Shown here piece after piece: positions 36,886-46,177 of a DNA stretch of 64,000 nt. The DNA is from Candidatus Symbiopectobacterium sp. NZEC151. GTDB lineage: Bacteria; Pseudomonadota; Gammaproteobacteria; Enterobacterales; Enterobacteriaceae. Positions within the stretch are counted from its first letter, which is position 1, and each line of letters begins with the position of its first letter. The notes below the pieces were generated by a model. The model had not been told where the DNA came from, made no database searches, and was given only the letters and a program-made list of their open reading frames with translations. A program made the translations under genes and the position numbers. The stretch lies in the NCBI RefSeq assembly GCF_025962655.1, contig NZ_JAGFPE010000001.1, forward strand, positions 806,001 to 870,000. The letters are read 5' to 3'.

Positions 36886-38142
36886 ATGCGGGTTGTGATT
36901 ATAGGCAGTGGCGTTATTGGCGTCAGCACGGCGTGGTATCTGTGTCAGGCAGGGCATGATGTCACGGTCATTGACCGACAGCCTGCCGCGGCGCTGGAAA
37001 CCAGCGCAGGCAACGCCGGACAAATTTCCCCCGGTTATTCAGCGCCTTGGGCCGCACCCGGCATCCCCCTGAAAGCCATCAAATGGTTGTTTCAACGCCA
37101 TGCACCGTTAGCTATCCGGCCCGATTGTTCCAGCGATCAGTTACGTTGGATGTGGCAGATGCTGATGAACTGCGATTCGGCACACTATCAGGTCAATAAG
37201 GCGCGTATGGTGCGGTTGGCAGAATACAGCCGCGACTGTTTGCAGGCACTGCGCGCACGCACGTCGATTCAGTACGAAGGACGCCAGGGCGGGACGCTGC
37301 AACTGTTTCGCAGCGAGCAGCAGTATGACAATGCCAGCCGGGACATTGCAGTACTGCGCGAGGCTGGCGTGCCGTACCAGTTGCTGACGTCGCAGGAACT
37401 GGCGACGGTAGAGCCTGCGCTCGCTGCGGTGGCGCATAAGCTGAGCGGCGGGCTGCGCTTGCCCCATGATGAGACCGGCGACTGCCAACTGTTTACTCAG
37501 CGTCTGGCTGAAATGGCGCAGGCGGCAGGTGTGACTTTTCGTTTTGGCGAATCCGTAGAGCAGTTGCAGGTGGCTGGCGGCCGCGTCACTGAGGTGCGTT
37601 GTCATGGGCAAACCGTAACCGCAGATGCCTATGTGGTGGCCTGTGGTTCTTACTCGACGGCGCTGGTTCGTCAGTGGATGCACCTGCCAGTCTATCCCCT
37701 GAAGGGCTACTCGTTAACGCTGCCGCTTGCCAACGAAGCCGCTGCACCGGTTTCAACGGTGCTCGATGAGACGTACAAGGTGGCCGTGACGCGCTTTGAT
37801 CGCCGTATCCGCGTTGGGGGTATGGCGGAAATCGTTGGCTTTGACACGACGCTGAATCCTAAACGCCGTGAAACGTTGGAAATGGTGGTTCGCGATCTTT
37901 ATCCTGACGCCGGACCGGTAGATCAGGCGACGTTCTGGACCGGGCTGCGCCCGATGACGCCGGACGGCACGCCGCTGGTAGGGCGCTCACCGCTCGCCAA
38001 TCTTTATCTCAATACCGGACATGGAACCTTAGGCTGGACGATGGCGTGCGGTTCAGGACAGTTGTTAGCGGATATCATTTCTGGCAACACGCCCGACATT
38101 GCCCATGACGATTTGTCGATCTTTCGTTACGCCAGCGTGTAA
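36886..38142 (+). CDS. dadA: D-amino acid dehydrogenase DadA
   Basis: A 418-aa FAD-dependent membrane-associated dehydrogenase oxidising D-alanine and other D-amino acids to keto acids. The Rossmann dinucleotide motif GSGVIGVS is at 7-14, and [10 protein letters not shown] and the C-terminal [15 protein letters not shown] match the family. In E. coli it is followed by alanine racemase dadX; here the next gene is a convergent MFS exporter, so the partner is absent at this locus. Divergent from ycgB. Confidence 0.95.
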   Translation: MRVVIIGSGVIGVSTAWYLCQAGHDVTVIDRQPAAALETSAGNAGQISPGYSAPWAAPGIPLKAIKWLFQRHAPLAIRPDCSSDQLRWMWQMLMNCDSAHYQVNKARMVRLAEYSRDCLQALRARTSIQYEGRQGGTLQLFRSEQQYDNASRDIAVLREAGVPYQLLTSQELATVEPALAAVAHKLSGGLRLPHDETGDCQLFTQRLAEMAQAAGVTFRFGESVEQLQVAGGRVTEVRCHGQTVTADAYVVACGSYSTALVRQWMHLPVYPLKGYSLTLPLANEAAAPVSTVLDETYKVAVTRFDRRIRVGGMAEIVGFDTTLNPKRRETLEMVVRDLYPDAGPVDQATFWTGLRPMTPDGTPLVGRSPLANLYLNTGHGTLGWTMACGSGQLLADIISGNTPDIAHDDLSIFRYASV

Positions 38143-38183
38143 ATCCATCGGTTTATCGAGCACGATCGCAGCGCGTGCTGCGA

Positions 38184-39383
38184 TCAACTGAGCGCTGTAA
38201 TCGTGCCGCGCGCCTTTGCGCTTAAACGCTGGGCGCGCAGCGCCAACAGCGTGGCGCACAGCATGGAAAGTGCCAGTGTGCTCTGCGGCGTAAGGGGCAG
38301 CGCCATTACCCCCAGTCCGACGCACGCGCCACCGGCCATTTGCACGAATCCCACCAGCGCCGATGCCGTGCCCGCTTCATTCGCATAAGGTTCCAACGCA
38401 TAGCTGGTGGCGGGGCCAATGGCAAACGCCAGGCCAGCAAACGCTACCACGACCGGTGCCATAAAGATCCACCAACGCGCCTGTAGCGCCTCGGGCAACC
38501 AGAGAATAATGGCGCACAGTAACAAAAAGCCGCTGCCAATCAATATCACGCTGAGCCTCAGGCAAGCGGGTCGGCCAATTTTCACGATCGCGCGCGTTGC
38601 CAGCAGGCTCATCGCCATCACCCAAAAGCCGTTTGCGCCGAACACCAGCGAGAACTGTAACGGTGACAACCCGCCGTGTACCATCAATACCACGGATGCC
38701 ATCGACAGATAGGTCAGGGCCATCCCCATAATGCCAGCATTACAGCCAGCAAAGCCGATAAAGCGCGGTGTGAAAAGGATTCTGGCGTATTGCTTGATGG
38801 GCAAACCCGGCAGGCGCAGGGTGTCTGCCGGGCGGGTTTCTGGCAGATAGCGCAGGGTCAGCAATAGGACTACGCTGGCATACAGCGTCAAAAACCAGAA
38901 GCAGGCGCGCCAACCGAATGCGGCGGACAGCAAGCCGCCAAAAAACGGGGCCAGCGCGGGCACGATATTCAGCGTACCGTTAAGAAAGCCGAAAGTGCGT
39001 GCGGCATCATCACCGTTCAACCGGTCACGCACGCCGCTAAACACCACCACGGCGGTGCAACACACGGCAACGCTTTGCAGTATGCGGGAGGCGATAAACA
39101 CCGAGCCATTGGTCGCCAGCGCCGCCGTGATGGCACCCACGATGTAAATCACGATCCCGATCAGTGCCATCGGGCGGCGTCCTACGCGGTCAACCAGCGG
39201 GCCAGCCACCAGTTGTCCCCATCCCATTATCATGATAAACAATGAAATGGTTGATTGAATGGTCGCGTTATCGCTGCCTAGACCCTGCGAAATGGCCGGG
39301 ATCACTGGAAGGTAAAGATCGATGGCTAATGGGCCGAGCAGCACCAGCATAAATAACAACAGCACAAATTTTTGTATGGTCAT
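38184..39383 (-). CDS. Bcr/CflA-family MFS drug exporter
   Basis: A 399-aa 12-helix major facilitator. Motif A (GPLVDRVGRRPMALIG, about 68-83) and the DHA1 multidrug region are present. The N-terminal ALLGPLAIDLYLPVIPAI-like helix 1 pattern is typical of Bcr/CflA transporters (drug:proton antiport). The chosen ATG 39383 begins MTIQKFVLLLF; nine upstream in-frame codons are less likely. It follows dadA convergently and opens the second accessory block. Substrate unknown. Confidence 0.85.
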   Translation of the reverse strand: MTIQKFVLLLFMLVLLGPLAIDLYLPVIPAISQGLGSDNATIQSTISLFIMIMGWGQLVAGPLVDRVGRRPMALIGIVIYIVGAITAALATNGSVFIASRILQSVAVCCTAVVVFSGVRDRLNGDDAARTFGFLNGTLNIVPALAPFFGGLLSAAFGWRACFWFLTLYASVVLLLTLRYLPETRPADTLRLPGLPIKQYARILFTPRFIGFAGCNAGIMGMALTYLSMASVVLMVHGGLSPLQFSLVFGANGFWVMAMSLLATRAIVKIGRPACLRLSVILIGSGFLLLCAIILWLPEALQARWWIFMAPVVVAFAGLAFAIGPATSYALEPYANEAGTASALVGFVQMAGGACVGLGVMALPLTPQSTLALSMLCATLLALRAQRLSAKARGTITALS

Positions 39384-39583
39384 GGCAAGGTGAATTCCGT
39401 TCCCTGGCAAGTGAATGAATAACGTGGTGCTTGCCTTTGGTCATCGTCAGGAAAGGCGGGTTGCATAACCACACTGTAGCGAATGGTACGACACAACGGG
39501 CGTGCTTTACCACGCCAGAAGCGTTTTTTGCTGTTTTGCTGCACGCAACTGACGGGCGCTTCGATATGATATAAGTGACATTG

Positions 39584-41326
39584 TCACTTTGTGCTTTTCA
39601 CGCCATTAGCCATTTGTCCCAATGAGACCGCCAACATTGCCAGCAGCATCAGCGTGGCAACAGGGGCCAGCACCGCCCACGGCGCGCGCTCAATATAAGG
39701 CATGCCTTCAGCAACAATCCGGCCCCATTCAGGGTACGGCGGCTGTTGTCCCAACCCGAGAAAACCTAATGCGGTCAGTGCCAGTGTGATACCGGGAAAA
39801 CGCACTAAGGCGTGTCGGGTCACGGGGCCAATCAGTGCTGGCAGCACATAGCCCGTAAAGCGATGCCAACGCCCGATCCCCAGCAGTGGGGTGATGCGCA
39901 CATAAGGGCGCGCCAGGATCTCTTCAACCAGCGCGGCAGTATGCGCCGCCAGCGGTGCCCAACTGACCAGCATCACCGCCAGTGCTGCGCCATAGGTAGA
40001 CGGCCCGGTCAGCGTGACGACGATAAGGCCCGCCATCATCGGCGGCAGCGCATTGGCTATCTCCATCGGACCAATAAACAGCCGTGGGAATAGTCCAAAC
40101 ACAATACCGAGAAGCAAACAGGCAGCGCTGACGCCGGTAGCGGTGATCAGCGTGGCAAACGCGCCATGCGCCACGCGTGCCAGCAGATCGCGTCCGGTGG
40201 CATCTGCGCCTAACGGTAGCGCGAGGCTGGGGGGTTGCAAGCGAAGAAAATCGGATGCCAGCGGATCGCGAGTTAGTCCGACGGCGATCAGCAGTGCCAA
40301 TATCAGCGCAATCGCTATCGGGAAGGCATAATGCGGTCGCCTCATTGGACTGATGGTGGGGGCGGGCAACGATCCGCTGCGCAGCGCACGTCCCAGTATC
40401 AGTTGGCGTAGCAGGTTGCCAAGGGTACCGCTTACCGTGGCAATCAACAGCAACAGCAGGACACCGCATTGCAGGGCGGGCAGATCCTGTGCGGCTGAGG
40501 CCCCGAGCGTGGCGCGGCCCAAGCCGGGAATGGCAAAAATCTTTTCTACGGCCACTGCGCCACCCGTCAGCCCTACGGTGATAAAGCCAATCTGTGGCAG
40601 TAGCGCAGGCAGCGCGCGCCGCAGAACCGCGATGGCGCAATCAAACTGGCTGATGCCCGCCACGCGCCAGGTGATAAGCCACGGTTCGGCAAAGGTGCTG
40701 CGCAGCGCATCCGCCAGCAAGCGCGCCAGTAATCCTCCGGCGGGCAGCCCTAACGACAGCGCAGGCAGCACCAAATGCTGTACACCGTGCCAGCCATAAG
40801 GCGGAAACAGCGGTAGCCAGACCGCCCCCACCATCAGCAACAGCGATGCCAGCAAATATTCTGGCAGGGTGGTGAACGCCATCGCCCATGCCCCGTGGCT
40901 GCTATCCGCCTTGCCGCGCAGTCCGTTACGCAGCGTGGAAACACACAGCAGCGTGGCAACCAGTATTGCCAAGGTTAACGCTGCGCCCATCAGCGTCAGC
41001 GATACGCCTGCTGCGTCTACCATGGCGGGCAATACCGGCTTGCCCGAGATCCAGGAGTGCCCGGCATCGCCCTGCAATATACCGCGCCACCACTGCCACA
41101 GCAGCGCTAGCGGGCCTTGATCGAGGCCCAGTTGACTGCGAATGGCCTGCAATGCTTCTGGCGTTGCTTCTTGTTCGGCGGATTTGGCGCGCAGCACGCT
41201 GAGTGCCGGGTCGCTGCCGGAAAGCCATGGCAATAGGCCAATGAGCGCGATGACCGCAAAGGCGCTCAGGGCACGGGATACCAGCGGGGCGATAACCGCC
41301 CCGATGCGCAAGGGAGAAACCATCAT
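39584..41326 (-). CDS. Fused Opp/Nik-type ABC permease (DppB-DppC fusion)
   Basis: A 580-aa inner-membrane protein that joins two permeases normally encoded separately. Residues about 1-310 match the DppB/NikB type (long first periplasmic segment, IPGLGRATLGASAAQDLP). Residues about 330-580 match the DppC/NikC type (LPLGADATGRDLLARVAHG, FPGITLALTALGFLGLG). The joint is a short polar linker (GSLPAPTISPMRRPH). The start overlaps the binding-protein stop by 4 nt. With both halves intact one chain could form the whole channel. Last gene of the four-gene transporter operon. Confidence 0.85.
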   Translation of the reverse strand: MMVSPLRIGAVIAPLVSRALSAFAVIALIGLLPWLSGSDPALSVLRAKSAEQEATPEALQAIRSQLGLDQGPLALLWQWWRGILQGDAGHSWISGKPVLPAMVDAAGVSLTLMGAALTLAILVATLLCVSTLRNGLRGKADSSHGAWAMAFTTLPEYLLASLLLMVGAVWLPLFPPYGWHGVQHLVLPALSLGLPAGGLLARLLADALRSTFAEPWLITWRVAGISQFDCAIAVLRRALPALLPQIGFITVGLTGGAVAVEKIFAIPGLGRATLGASAAQDLPALQCGVLLLLLIATVSGTLGNLLRQLILGRALRSGSLPAPTISPMRRPHYAFPIAIALILALLIAVGLTRDPLASDFLRLQPPSLALPLGADATGRDLLARVAHGAFATLITATGVSAACLLLGIVFGLFPRLFIGPMEIANALPPMMAGLIVVTLTGPSTYGAALAVMLVSWAPLAAHTAALVEEILARPYVRITPLLGIGRWHRFTGYVLPALIGPVTRHALVRFPGITLALTALGFLGLGQQPPYPEWGRIVAEGMPYIERAPWAVLAPVATLMLLAMLAVSLGQMANGVKSTK

Positions 41327-42837
41327 GGTTGATGCATCTGTCCGTTGATGTGCGTTTGTGGCGTAACCAGTATCCGTTCACGCGGATCGCGTGCTGCCTG
41401 ACGTACACCGGTTGCCTCGCCCTGAATAACCCGTTCGTGCAGCAAGGGGATCGCTGCATCCGTGGCGAGAATACGCTGTTCCGCTACCATGATGGCTTTA
41501 CGCCGCGCGTCTCCGGCGGGAATAGCGGCAGCGGCGAGCAGCGCTTCATCAACAGCGGGATCGCACAGCTGTGACAGGTTAAACGACCCTTTGCAACTGA
41601 AATCGCTGTACAGGTAAGCCACCGGATCGCCGGAATCCAGCACCGTGGCGCGCGACAGGATAAAGGCATCGAACTTTCCGGCTAAGGCATCGGCTTCGAT
41701 CTGGGCATATTCACGCACTTCCTGCTGAACGGTAAAACCGGCCGCGGTTAACTGTTGTGCCAGATAAACGGCGACTTCTGGCAGCTCTGCGCGATCGCTG
41801 AAGGTGGCCAGTTTGATAACCTCTCCCTGCGGGTGGCGAGCCGGTGTCGGGTGGTCTACTGCGTGGCGCAACGGTCCAGCCCAACGCAGCGCCGGGCCGA
41901 GCAAGCCGCTGGCGATATCCGCACGATTCTCATACACGTTCTTGACCAGCACCTCGCGCTGAACGGCGTCGCGCACGGCGGCGCGCAGTCCGGCATCACG
42001 CAGCGGGCCGACGCGGGTGTTGAGATAAAGGGTATTGGTGCGCGGCATCGGCACCTCATGGATCAGCGCCGGATCGATCAAGGGAGCCTGCGCAACCGGC
42101 ACGGCTTCCACAATATCCGCGCTGCCGCTACGCAGTGCGGCGGCACGGGCAGTGCCGTCTGGAACGAAATCAACGTCAATCCCTGCCGCCTGCGCAGGTG
42201 TGCCCCAGTAGCCATCAAAGCGCTCAAGGGTGGCGTGGCTGGTGCCCTGAACAGCGGTTAACACAAAGGGGCCACTGCCGTGGCGAATCGGATCAACGCG
42301 GCCTTGCTGATAGGCATTGGGTGAAAGGATCGCCAGTTGTGGGCTGGAGAGCCGTTGCGGCAGCAGGGGATCGGGGGTTGCGGTCGTTACGCGCACCGCG
42401 TTGTCGCCGTCAGCGCGAATGTGTAGCGTAACGCCATCCAGAATACGCGGCTTGGGTGCGGCCTGCGTTGCCGCCGTCAGCGCATTGACCACGGCGGCGG
42501 GCGTCAAGGGTTCACCGTCGTGGAAGCGCACATCGGGACGCAGCGTGAAACGCCAACTGGTGTCATCCACTGGCTGCCAGGCCATTGCCAGCGCCGGTTG
42601 TGCGTCACCATTCTCATCCAGCACGATCAGCGTTTCGCTGGTGCTCCAGCGCGAAAGTTTGAAGGCATCGTCGCTGAGCGGGGTCAGGCCCGCACGAGGC
42701 GGTTGCAGCATCGCGATGCGAATACGATCGCTGGCGGCTTGCGGCGCGGTTTTCTCTTCGCTGCCAAAGCAGCCAGTCAGCCCGGCACTGCCAACGGCCA
42801 GCAGTAACGGAAAAATTCGGCGATAGACTAACGACAT
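41323..42837 (-). CDS. Opp/Nik-type ABC solute-binding lipoprotein
   Basis: A 504-aa extracytoplasmic binding protein of family SBP_bac_5 (DppA/NikA/OppA). The lipobox LTGC (Cys23) predicts membrane anchoring, unusual for Gram-negative members, which are normally free in the periplasm. Family features are visible (LRPDVRFHDGEPLTPAAVV, PLLPQRLSSPQLAILSP). It binds the imported ligand: peptide, nickel, heme or metal-metallophore complex, not decidable from sequence. It is 24 nt downstream of the second ATPase and overlaps the permease by 4 nt. Confidence 0.85.
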   Translation of the reverse strand: MSLVYRRIFPLLLAVGSAGLTGCFGSEEKTAPQAASDRIRIAMLQPPRAGLTPLSDDAFKLSRWSTSETLIVLDENGDAQPALAMAWQPVDDTSWRFTLRPDVRFHDGEPLTPAAVVNALTAATQAAPKPRILDGVTLHIRADGDNAVRVTTATPDPLLPQRLSSPQLAILSPNAYQQGRVDPIRHGSGPFVLTAVQGTSHATLERFDGYWGTPAQAAGIDVDFVPDGTARAAALRSGSADIVEAVPVAQAPLIDPALIHEVPMPRTNTLYLNTRVGPLRDAGLRAAVRDAVQREVLVKNVYENRADIASGLLGPALRWAGPLRHAVDHPTPARHPQGEVIKLATFSDRAELPEVAVYLAQQLTAAGFTVQQEVREYAQIEADALAGKFDAFILSRATVLDSGDPVAYLYSDFSCKGSFNLSQLCDPAVDEALLAAAAIPAGDARRKAIMVAEQRILATDAAIPLLHERVIQGEATGVRQAARDPRERILVTPQTHINGQMHQP

Positions 42838-42861
42838 AACAGCGTCCTTTCAGGGAAAAAA

Positions 42862-43686
42862 TTAGCAATAACAATCAGGGAGTGTCGGGATGGCGGCCAG
42901 CAGCGCCCGCGTATGCGGATGGGCTGGCGTGGAGAGCAGTGCGCTACGCGGCCTGTCCTCAACAATCTGGCCCTCATGCATAACCAATACGCGTTGGCAC
43001 AGCGCCGCCACGGCGGAGATATCATGGGAGACCAACAGCATTCCCATGTCATACTGCTGGGCGAGTTGAGTAAATAACGCCGTTATCTGCTCGCGTAACG
43101 GCAAATCCAAACCGCTCACCGGTTCATCGGCAATCAGGAAGGCCGGGCGCAAGGCCAGAGCGCGAGCAATGGCGACCCGCTGCGCTTGCCCACCGGAGAG
43201 TGTTGCCACCCGCCGATGCAACAGTGATGCTGGCAACGCGACATCGTCGAGGGCGCGTTGCAATACCGACATCGACGCTGCGCCGTGGCCTAAAAAATGC
43301 AGTGGCTCGGCAATCGACTGCGCCACGGTTTTATTGGGCGCCAGCGTGGAAGCCGGATCTTGGGGAACATACTGTACCAACTGGCGATACCAGCGCAGTG
43401 CTGCGGTGGAAGCCGGAACAACGGCACGGCCCTGACAGCTCACGCTTCCTGAATCCGGCGTTTCTAACCCCAGCAGAATCTTCAGTAGCGTTGATTTTCC
43501 AGCACCCGAAGCCCCCACTAATCCGACATGCTCACCCTTATTAAGTGACAATGTCACGTTATTGATAACGCACTGATAGCGCGTGGCGTGCCAGAAGCGC
43601 GTGCCCGGCAGCGGATATTGCTGGGTTACCTGACGCAATGCCAGGAAAGGCGGCGTCGTGGCCGCGTGCAAGGTAGAAGCGCACAT
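42862..43686 (-). CDS. Opp/Nik-type ABC ATPase (OppF/NikE-like)
   Basis: A 274-aa nucleotide-binding subunit. Walker A GASGAGKST is near 58-66, signature LSGGQAQRVAIARAL near 164-178, and Walker B (LIADEPVSGLD) follows. An N-terminal extension (LRQVTQQYPLPGTRFWHATRY) resembles the OppF/DppF class. It works as a heterodimer with the upstream ATPase. It starts 6 nt after that gene and precedes the binding protein by 24 nt. Confidence 0.88.
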   Translation of the reverse strand: MCASTLHAATTPPFLALRQVTQQYPLPGTRFWHATRYQCVINNVTLSLNKGEHVGLVGASGAGKSTLLKILLGLETPDSGSVSCQGRAVVPASTAALRWYRQLVQYVPQDPASTLAPNKTVAQSIAEPLHFLGHGAASMSVLQRALDDVALPASLLHRRVATLSGGQAQRVAIARALALRPAFLIADEPVSGLDLPLREQITALFTQLAQQYDMGMLLVSHDISAVAALCQRVLVMHEGQIVEDRPRSALLSTPAHPHTRALLAAIPTLPDCYC

Positions 43687-43692
43687 CTTATT

Positions 43693-44496
43693 TCACCCCG
43701 CCAACGCCAGCGCGTGCTGAGGTAGACGATGACGTTGCTGACGTGCAGCAGTCACCAGCGCCGCGGTGTAAGGATGTTGCGGGTGACGCACTATCTCATC
43801 GATAGTGCCTTGCTCAACGATCTTGCCATCGGACAAAATCAATGCCCGCTGGCAGAGCGCTGCGGCCACGGCGATATCATGGGTGATAAACAGCAAGGCG
43901 CGTCCTGGCGCACGGGTGGTATAGGTTTCCAGCGCCTGTAGTACCTGCGCCTGGGTGATGACGTCCAGCGCGGTGGTGGGTTCATCTGCAATCAACAATG
44001 CGCTCTGACTGGCGAGCGCCAGAGCGATACAGACGCGCTGACGTTGTCCGCCAGAAAGTTCACCGGGATAGCGATGCGCGATGTGCTCCGGCTGAGAAAA
44101 TCCGGTGGTAGCCAGTAACGCAATCGCCGCTTCCCACGCGGCGCGTGCGGATAGGGCGCGGTTAGCGCGTAGCGCCAGTACCAACTGTTTACCGACGCCA
44201 ATCAGCGGATGTAACGCCGCCGAGCTATCTTGGAAAATGGCGGCAGTGCGCGATTGCCGTGCTTGATCCGCAGAAGAGAGCGGCAGCCCGTCGTGTCGGT
44301 AAAAACGGATGGCACCGCTTACCCGTTCTCCCGCTTGCGATAAACCTAACAGGGCGCGCGCCGTAAGCGATTTTCCTGAACCCGAAGCGCCAAGCAGTGC
44401 AACACGCTCGCCGGGATGCAGCGAAAAGCTGAGGTTGTCGAGTTTGGTGATGCCATCAAGGGTGAGAGTGAGGTTGTCAACGGTCAGCAACGCCAT
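43693..44496 (-). CDS. Opp/Nik-type ABC ATPase (OppD/NikD-like)
   Basis: A 267-aa nucleotide-binding subunit. Walker A GASGSGKS is at 36-43, ABC signature LSGGQRQRVCIALAL is near 147-161, and Walker B LLIADEPTTALD follows. Its size and order resemble NikD. It is the first gene of the operon D-F-A-BC; GGAGGATCC precedes the start. A 34-bp inverted repeat with Zur-like half sites lies 31 nt upstream. Confidence 0.88.
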   Translation of the reverse strand: MALLTVDNLTLTLDGITKLDNLSFSLHPGERVALLGASGSGKSLTARALLGLSQAGERVSGAIRFYRHDGLPLSSADQARQSRTAAIFQDSSAALHPLIGVGKQLVLALRANRALSARAAWEAAIALLATTGFSQPEHIAHRYPGELSGGQRQRVCIALALASQSALLIADEPTTALDVITQAQVLQALETYTTRAPGRALLFITHDIAVAAALCQRALILSDGKIVEQGTIDEIVRHPQHPYTAALVTAARQQRHRLPQHALALAG

Positions 44497-44526
44497 GCAG
44501 GAGGATCCCTGTGGTACAGTAAAGAT

Positions 44527-44560
44527 ACGTTATAATGTATCATATGATATAATATAACGT
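44527..44560. promoter_or_regulatory. 34-bp inverted repeat with two Zur-box-like sequences
   Basis: The arms ACGTTAT...TATCAT and ATGATA...ATAACGT are symmetrical about CAT|ATG, with 15 of 17 base pairs matching. It contains GTTATAATGTATC (44529-44541) and GATATAATATAAC (44546-44558). These match the gamma-proteobacterial Zur core GTTATAnTATAAC with two and one mismatch respectively. It lies between the LysR stop and the ABC operon start, overlapping -10-like TATAAT sequences, so a repressor bound here would block the promoter. Confidence 0.6.
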
Positions 44561-44585
44561 AACATTTAGTGTGAGGGAATACAGC

Positions 44586-45491
44586 TTAAAAAGGCGTAAC
44601 CTCGCTGTCGGCCAGGGTATGGATGTGCTCCAGCACTTTTGCCATGCTGCGATTAATCACTTTATCCTGCCGCATCACGATGCCCAGCGTGCGATGTAAT
44701 CTCGGTTCCAGCGGATATACACTCAGGCCCGCCTTATCGGCAGGCGTCATGACCGACATGCTGGGCACAATGCTGTAACCTAACCCCGCGCTGACCATCC
44801 TTTTAATGGCTTCAATGCTCCCTAACGCCATGATCGGATTTGTTGCCTTACCTTCTGCGTGAAGCCAGTCATCAATCAGTTGCCGGGTATGGCTCCCGGT
44901 TTCGAAGGCAATCAGGGACTGCTCTGCAAACGCTTTCGGCGTGAGTGCCCGGATGTCACCCGTGCTGTCTGCCTGAGCGATCGCAACAAATTCATCTTTG
45001 ATGACCGGCGTAACACTCAGGCTTCGGCCACTCACGGGCAGCGTAACCAATCCCAGATCGATACTGTTTTCTTCCACGGCTCTGACAATGTGTTGCGTAT
45101 TGCCGGTCCTGACGCCGATAGACAAACGCGGATACGCTTTCTGGAGCTGGCATAGCAGCGTCGGGAGTAAATGAATGCAGGCTGTCGCGCCGGTACCCAA
45201 CATTACGGTTCCGCTGATGTCCTGTTGGTGTTGTGCCACTGCATGCAGGGCGGCGTTAACGGCATTTTCAATGTGGTCACAGTGATCGAGCAGCGCCAGC
45301 CCTGCGGCCGTCGGGCGAACACCCCGTCCGGTGCGCTCAATCAAACGCACGTGCAGCGCCTGTTCTAATTGCCGGATTTGCAGGCTGACTGCGGGCTGTG
45401 AAATACCCAATACTGTTGCTGCTGAGGTAAAACTTCCTCGTTGTATCACGAGTTTATAGGTGACCAGTTGGTCGAGGTTAAACTGCGCCAT
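44586..45491 (-). CDS. LysR-type transcriptional regulator
   Basis: A 301-aa LTTR. The N-terminal winged HTH (about 1-65) has the characteristic GSFTSAATVLGISQPAVSLQIRQLEQ. The C-terminal periplasmic-binding-like co-inducer domain follows. It lies upstream of, and codirectional with, the ABC transporter operon (89-nt gap) and divergent from the GNAT gene (95-nt gap), so either could be its target; LTTRs usually act on the divergent neighbour. Inducer unknown. Confidence 0.88.
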   Translation of the reverse strand: MAQFNLDQLVTYKLVIQRGSFTSAATVLGISQPAVSLQIRQLEQALHVRLIERTGRGVRPTAAGLALLDHCDHIENAVNAALHAVAQHQQDISGTVMLGTGATACIHLLPTLLCQLQKAYPRLSIGVRTGNTQHIVRAVEENSIDLGLVTLPVSGRSLSVTPVIKDEFVAIAQADSTGDIRALTPKAFAEQSLIAFETGSHTRQLIDDWLHAEGKATNPIMALGSIEAIKRMVSAGLGYSIVPSMSVMTPADKAGLSVYPLEPRLHRTLGIVMRQDKVINRSMAKVLEHIHTLADSEVTPF

Positions 45492-45586
45492 CCCTCATTT
45501 CCCTTATGCAGGTTATAAGCGTAGGTGGGTATCAGCCTTGGCTGATTTCACGTAGCCTGTGATCGGTTTTTTTTGGGAGTAAAACC

Positions 45587-46129
45587 GTGGACATTATTGC
45601 AGCAGAACCACAACACATTAGCGCTATCCAGAAAATTTATGCCTATCACGTCATCCATGGCACCGCATCGTTTGAAACAGAGCCACCGGATATAAACGAG
45701 ATGCACGCCAGATTGAAGAAAAACCACGACGCCGGCCTGCCCTGGTTTGTCGCCATCAAAAACGGTCGCCTGACTGGGTATTGCTATCTGTCACGCTACC
45801 GTGAGCGTCTGGCCTACCAGTATACGCTTGAAGATTCGATCTATGTTGATCCGCAATGCCAACAACAGGGCGTGGGAAAAGCACTGCTCGCCCATGCCAT
45901 TGAGTGGGCGGAGCAACACGGCTTTCGTCAACTGATTGCGGTAGTGGGCAACAGTGAAAACGAGGGATCGCTGCATTTACACCGTCAGGCCGGTTTCTCG
46001 CTGGTAGGAACGCTGGCAAGCGTAGGGTTAAAACACGGGCGCTGGCTGGACACGGTGATGCTGCAACGTGCACTGGGCGCAGGGGATTCAACCTTGCCTG
46101 AGACCACGCCGCGGTTTGACGCGAATTGA
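45587..46129 (+). CDS. GNAT N-acetyltransferase (PAT/MnaT-like)
   Basis: A 180-aa GNAT enzyme of the phosphinothricin/methionine-sulfone acetyltransferase group. Motifs: YAYHVIHGTASFETEPP at the N-terminus, EDSIYVDPQCQQQGVGKALL (acetyl-CoA P-loop QQQGVGKA, about 91-98), VVGNSENEGSLHLHRQAGF. These enzymes acetylate free amino groups of toxic amino-acid analogues. The start is GTG 45587 with GGGAG upstream. Divergent from the LysR gene, which may regulate it. Confidence 0.88.
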   Translation: MDIIAAEPQHISAIQKIYAYHVIHGTASFETEPPDINEMHARLKKNHDAGLPWFVAIKNGRLTGYCYLSRYRERLAYQYTLEDSIYVDPQCQQQGVGKALLAHAIEWAEQHGFRQLIAVVGNSENEGSLHLHRQAGFSLVGTLASVGLKHGRWLDTVMLQRALGAGDSTLPETTPRFDAN

Positions 46130-46142
46130 CACGGGTTTAGTG

Positions 46143-46166
46143 TCCGCCAGCGCGAAGGCTGGCGGA
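46143..46166. terminator. Convergent hairpin between GNAT gene and yeaH
   Basis: Perfect 9-bp stem TCCGCCAGC-GCGAAG-GCTGGCGGA; no U-tract on either strand. Confidence 0.5.
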
Positions 46167-46177
46167 AGGTGAGACGA

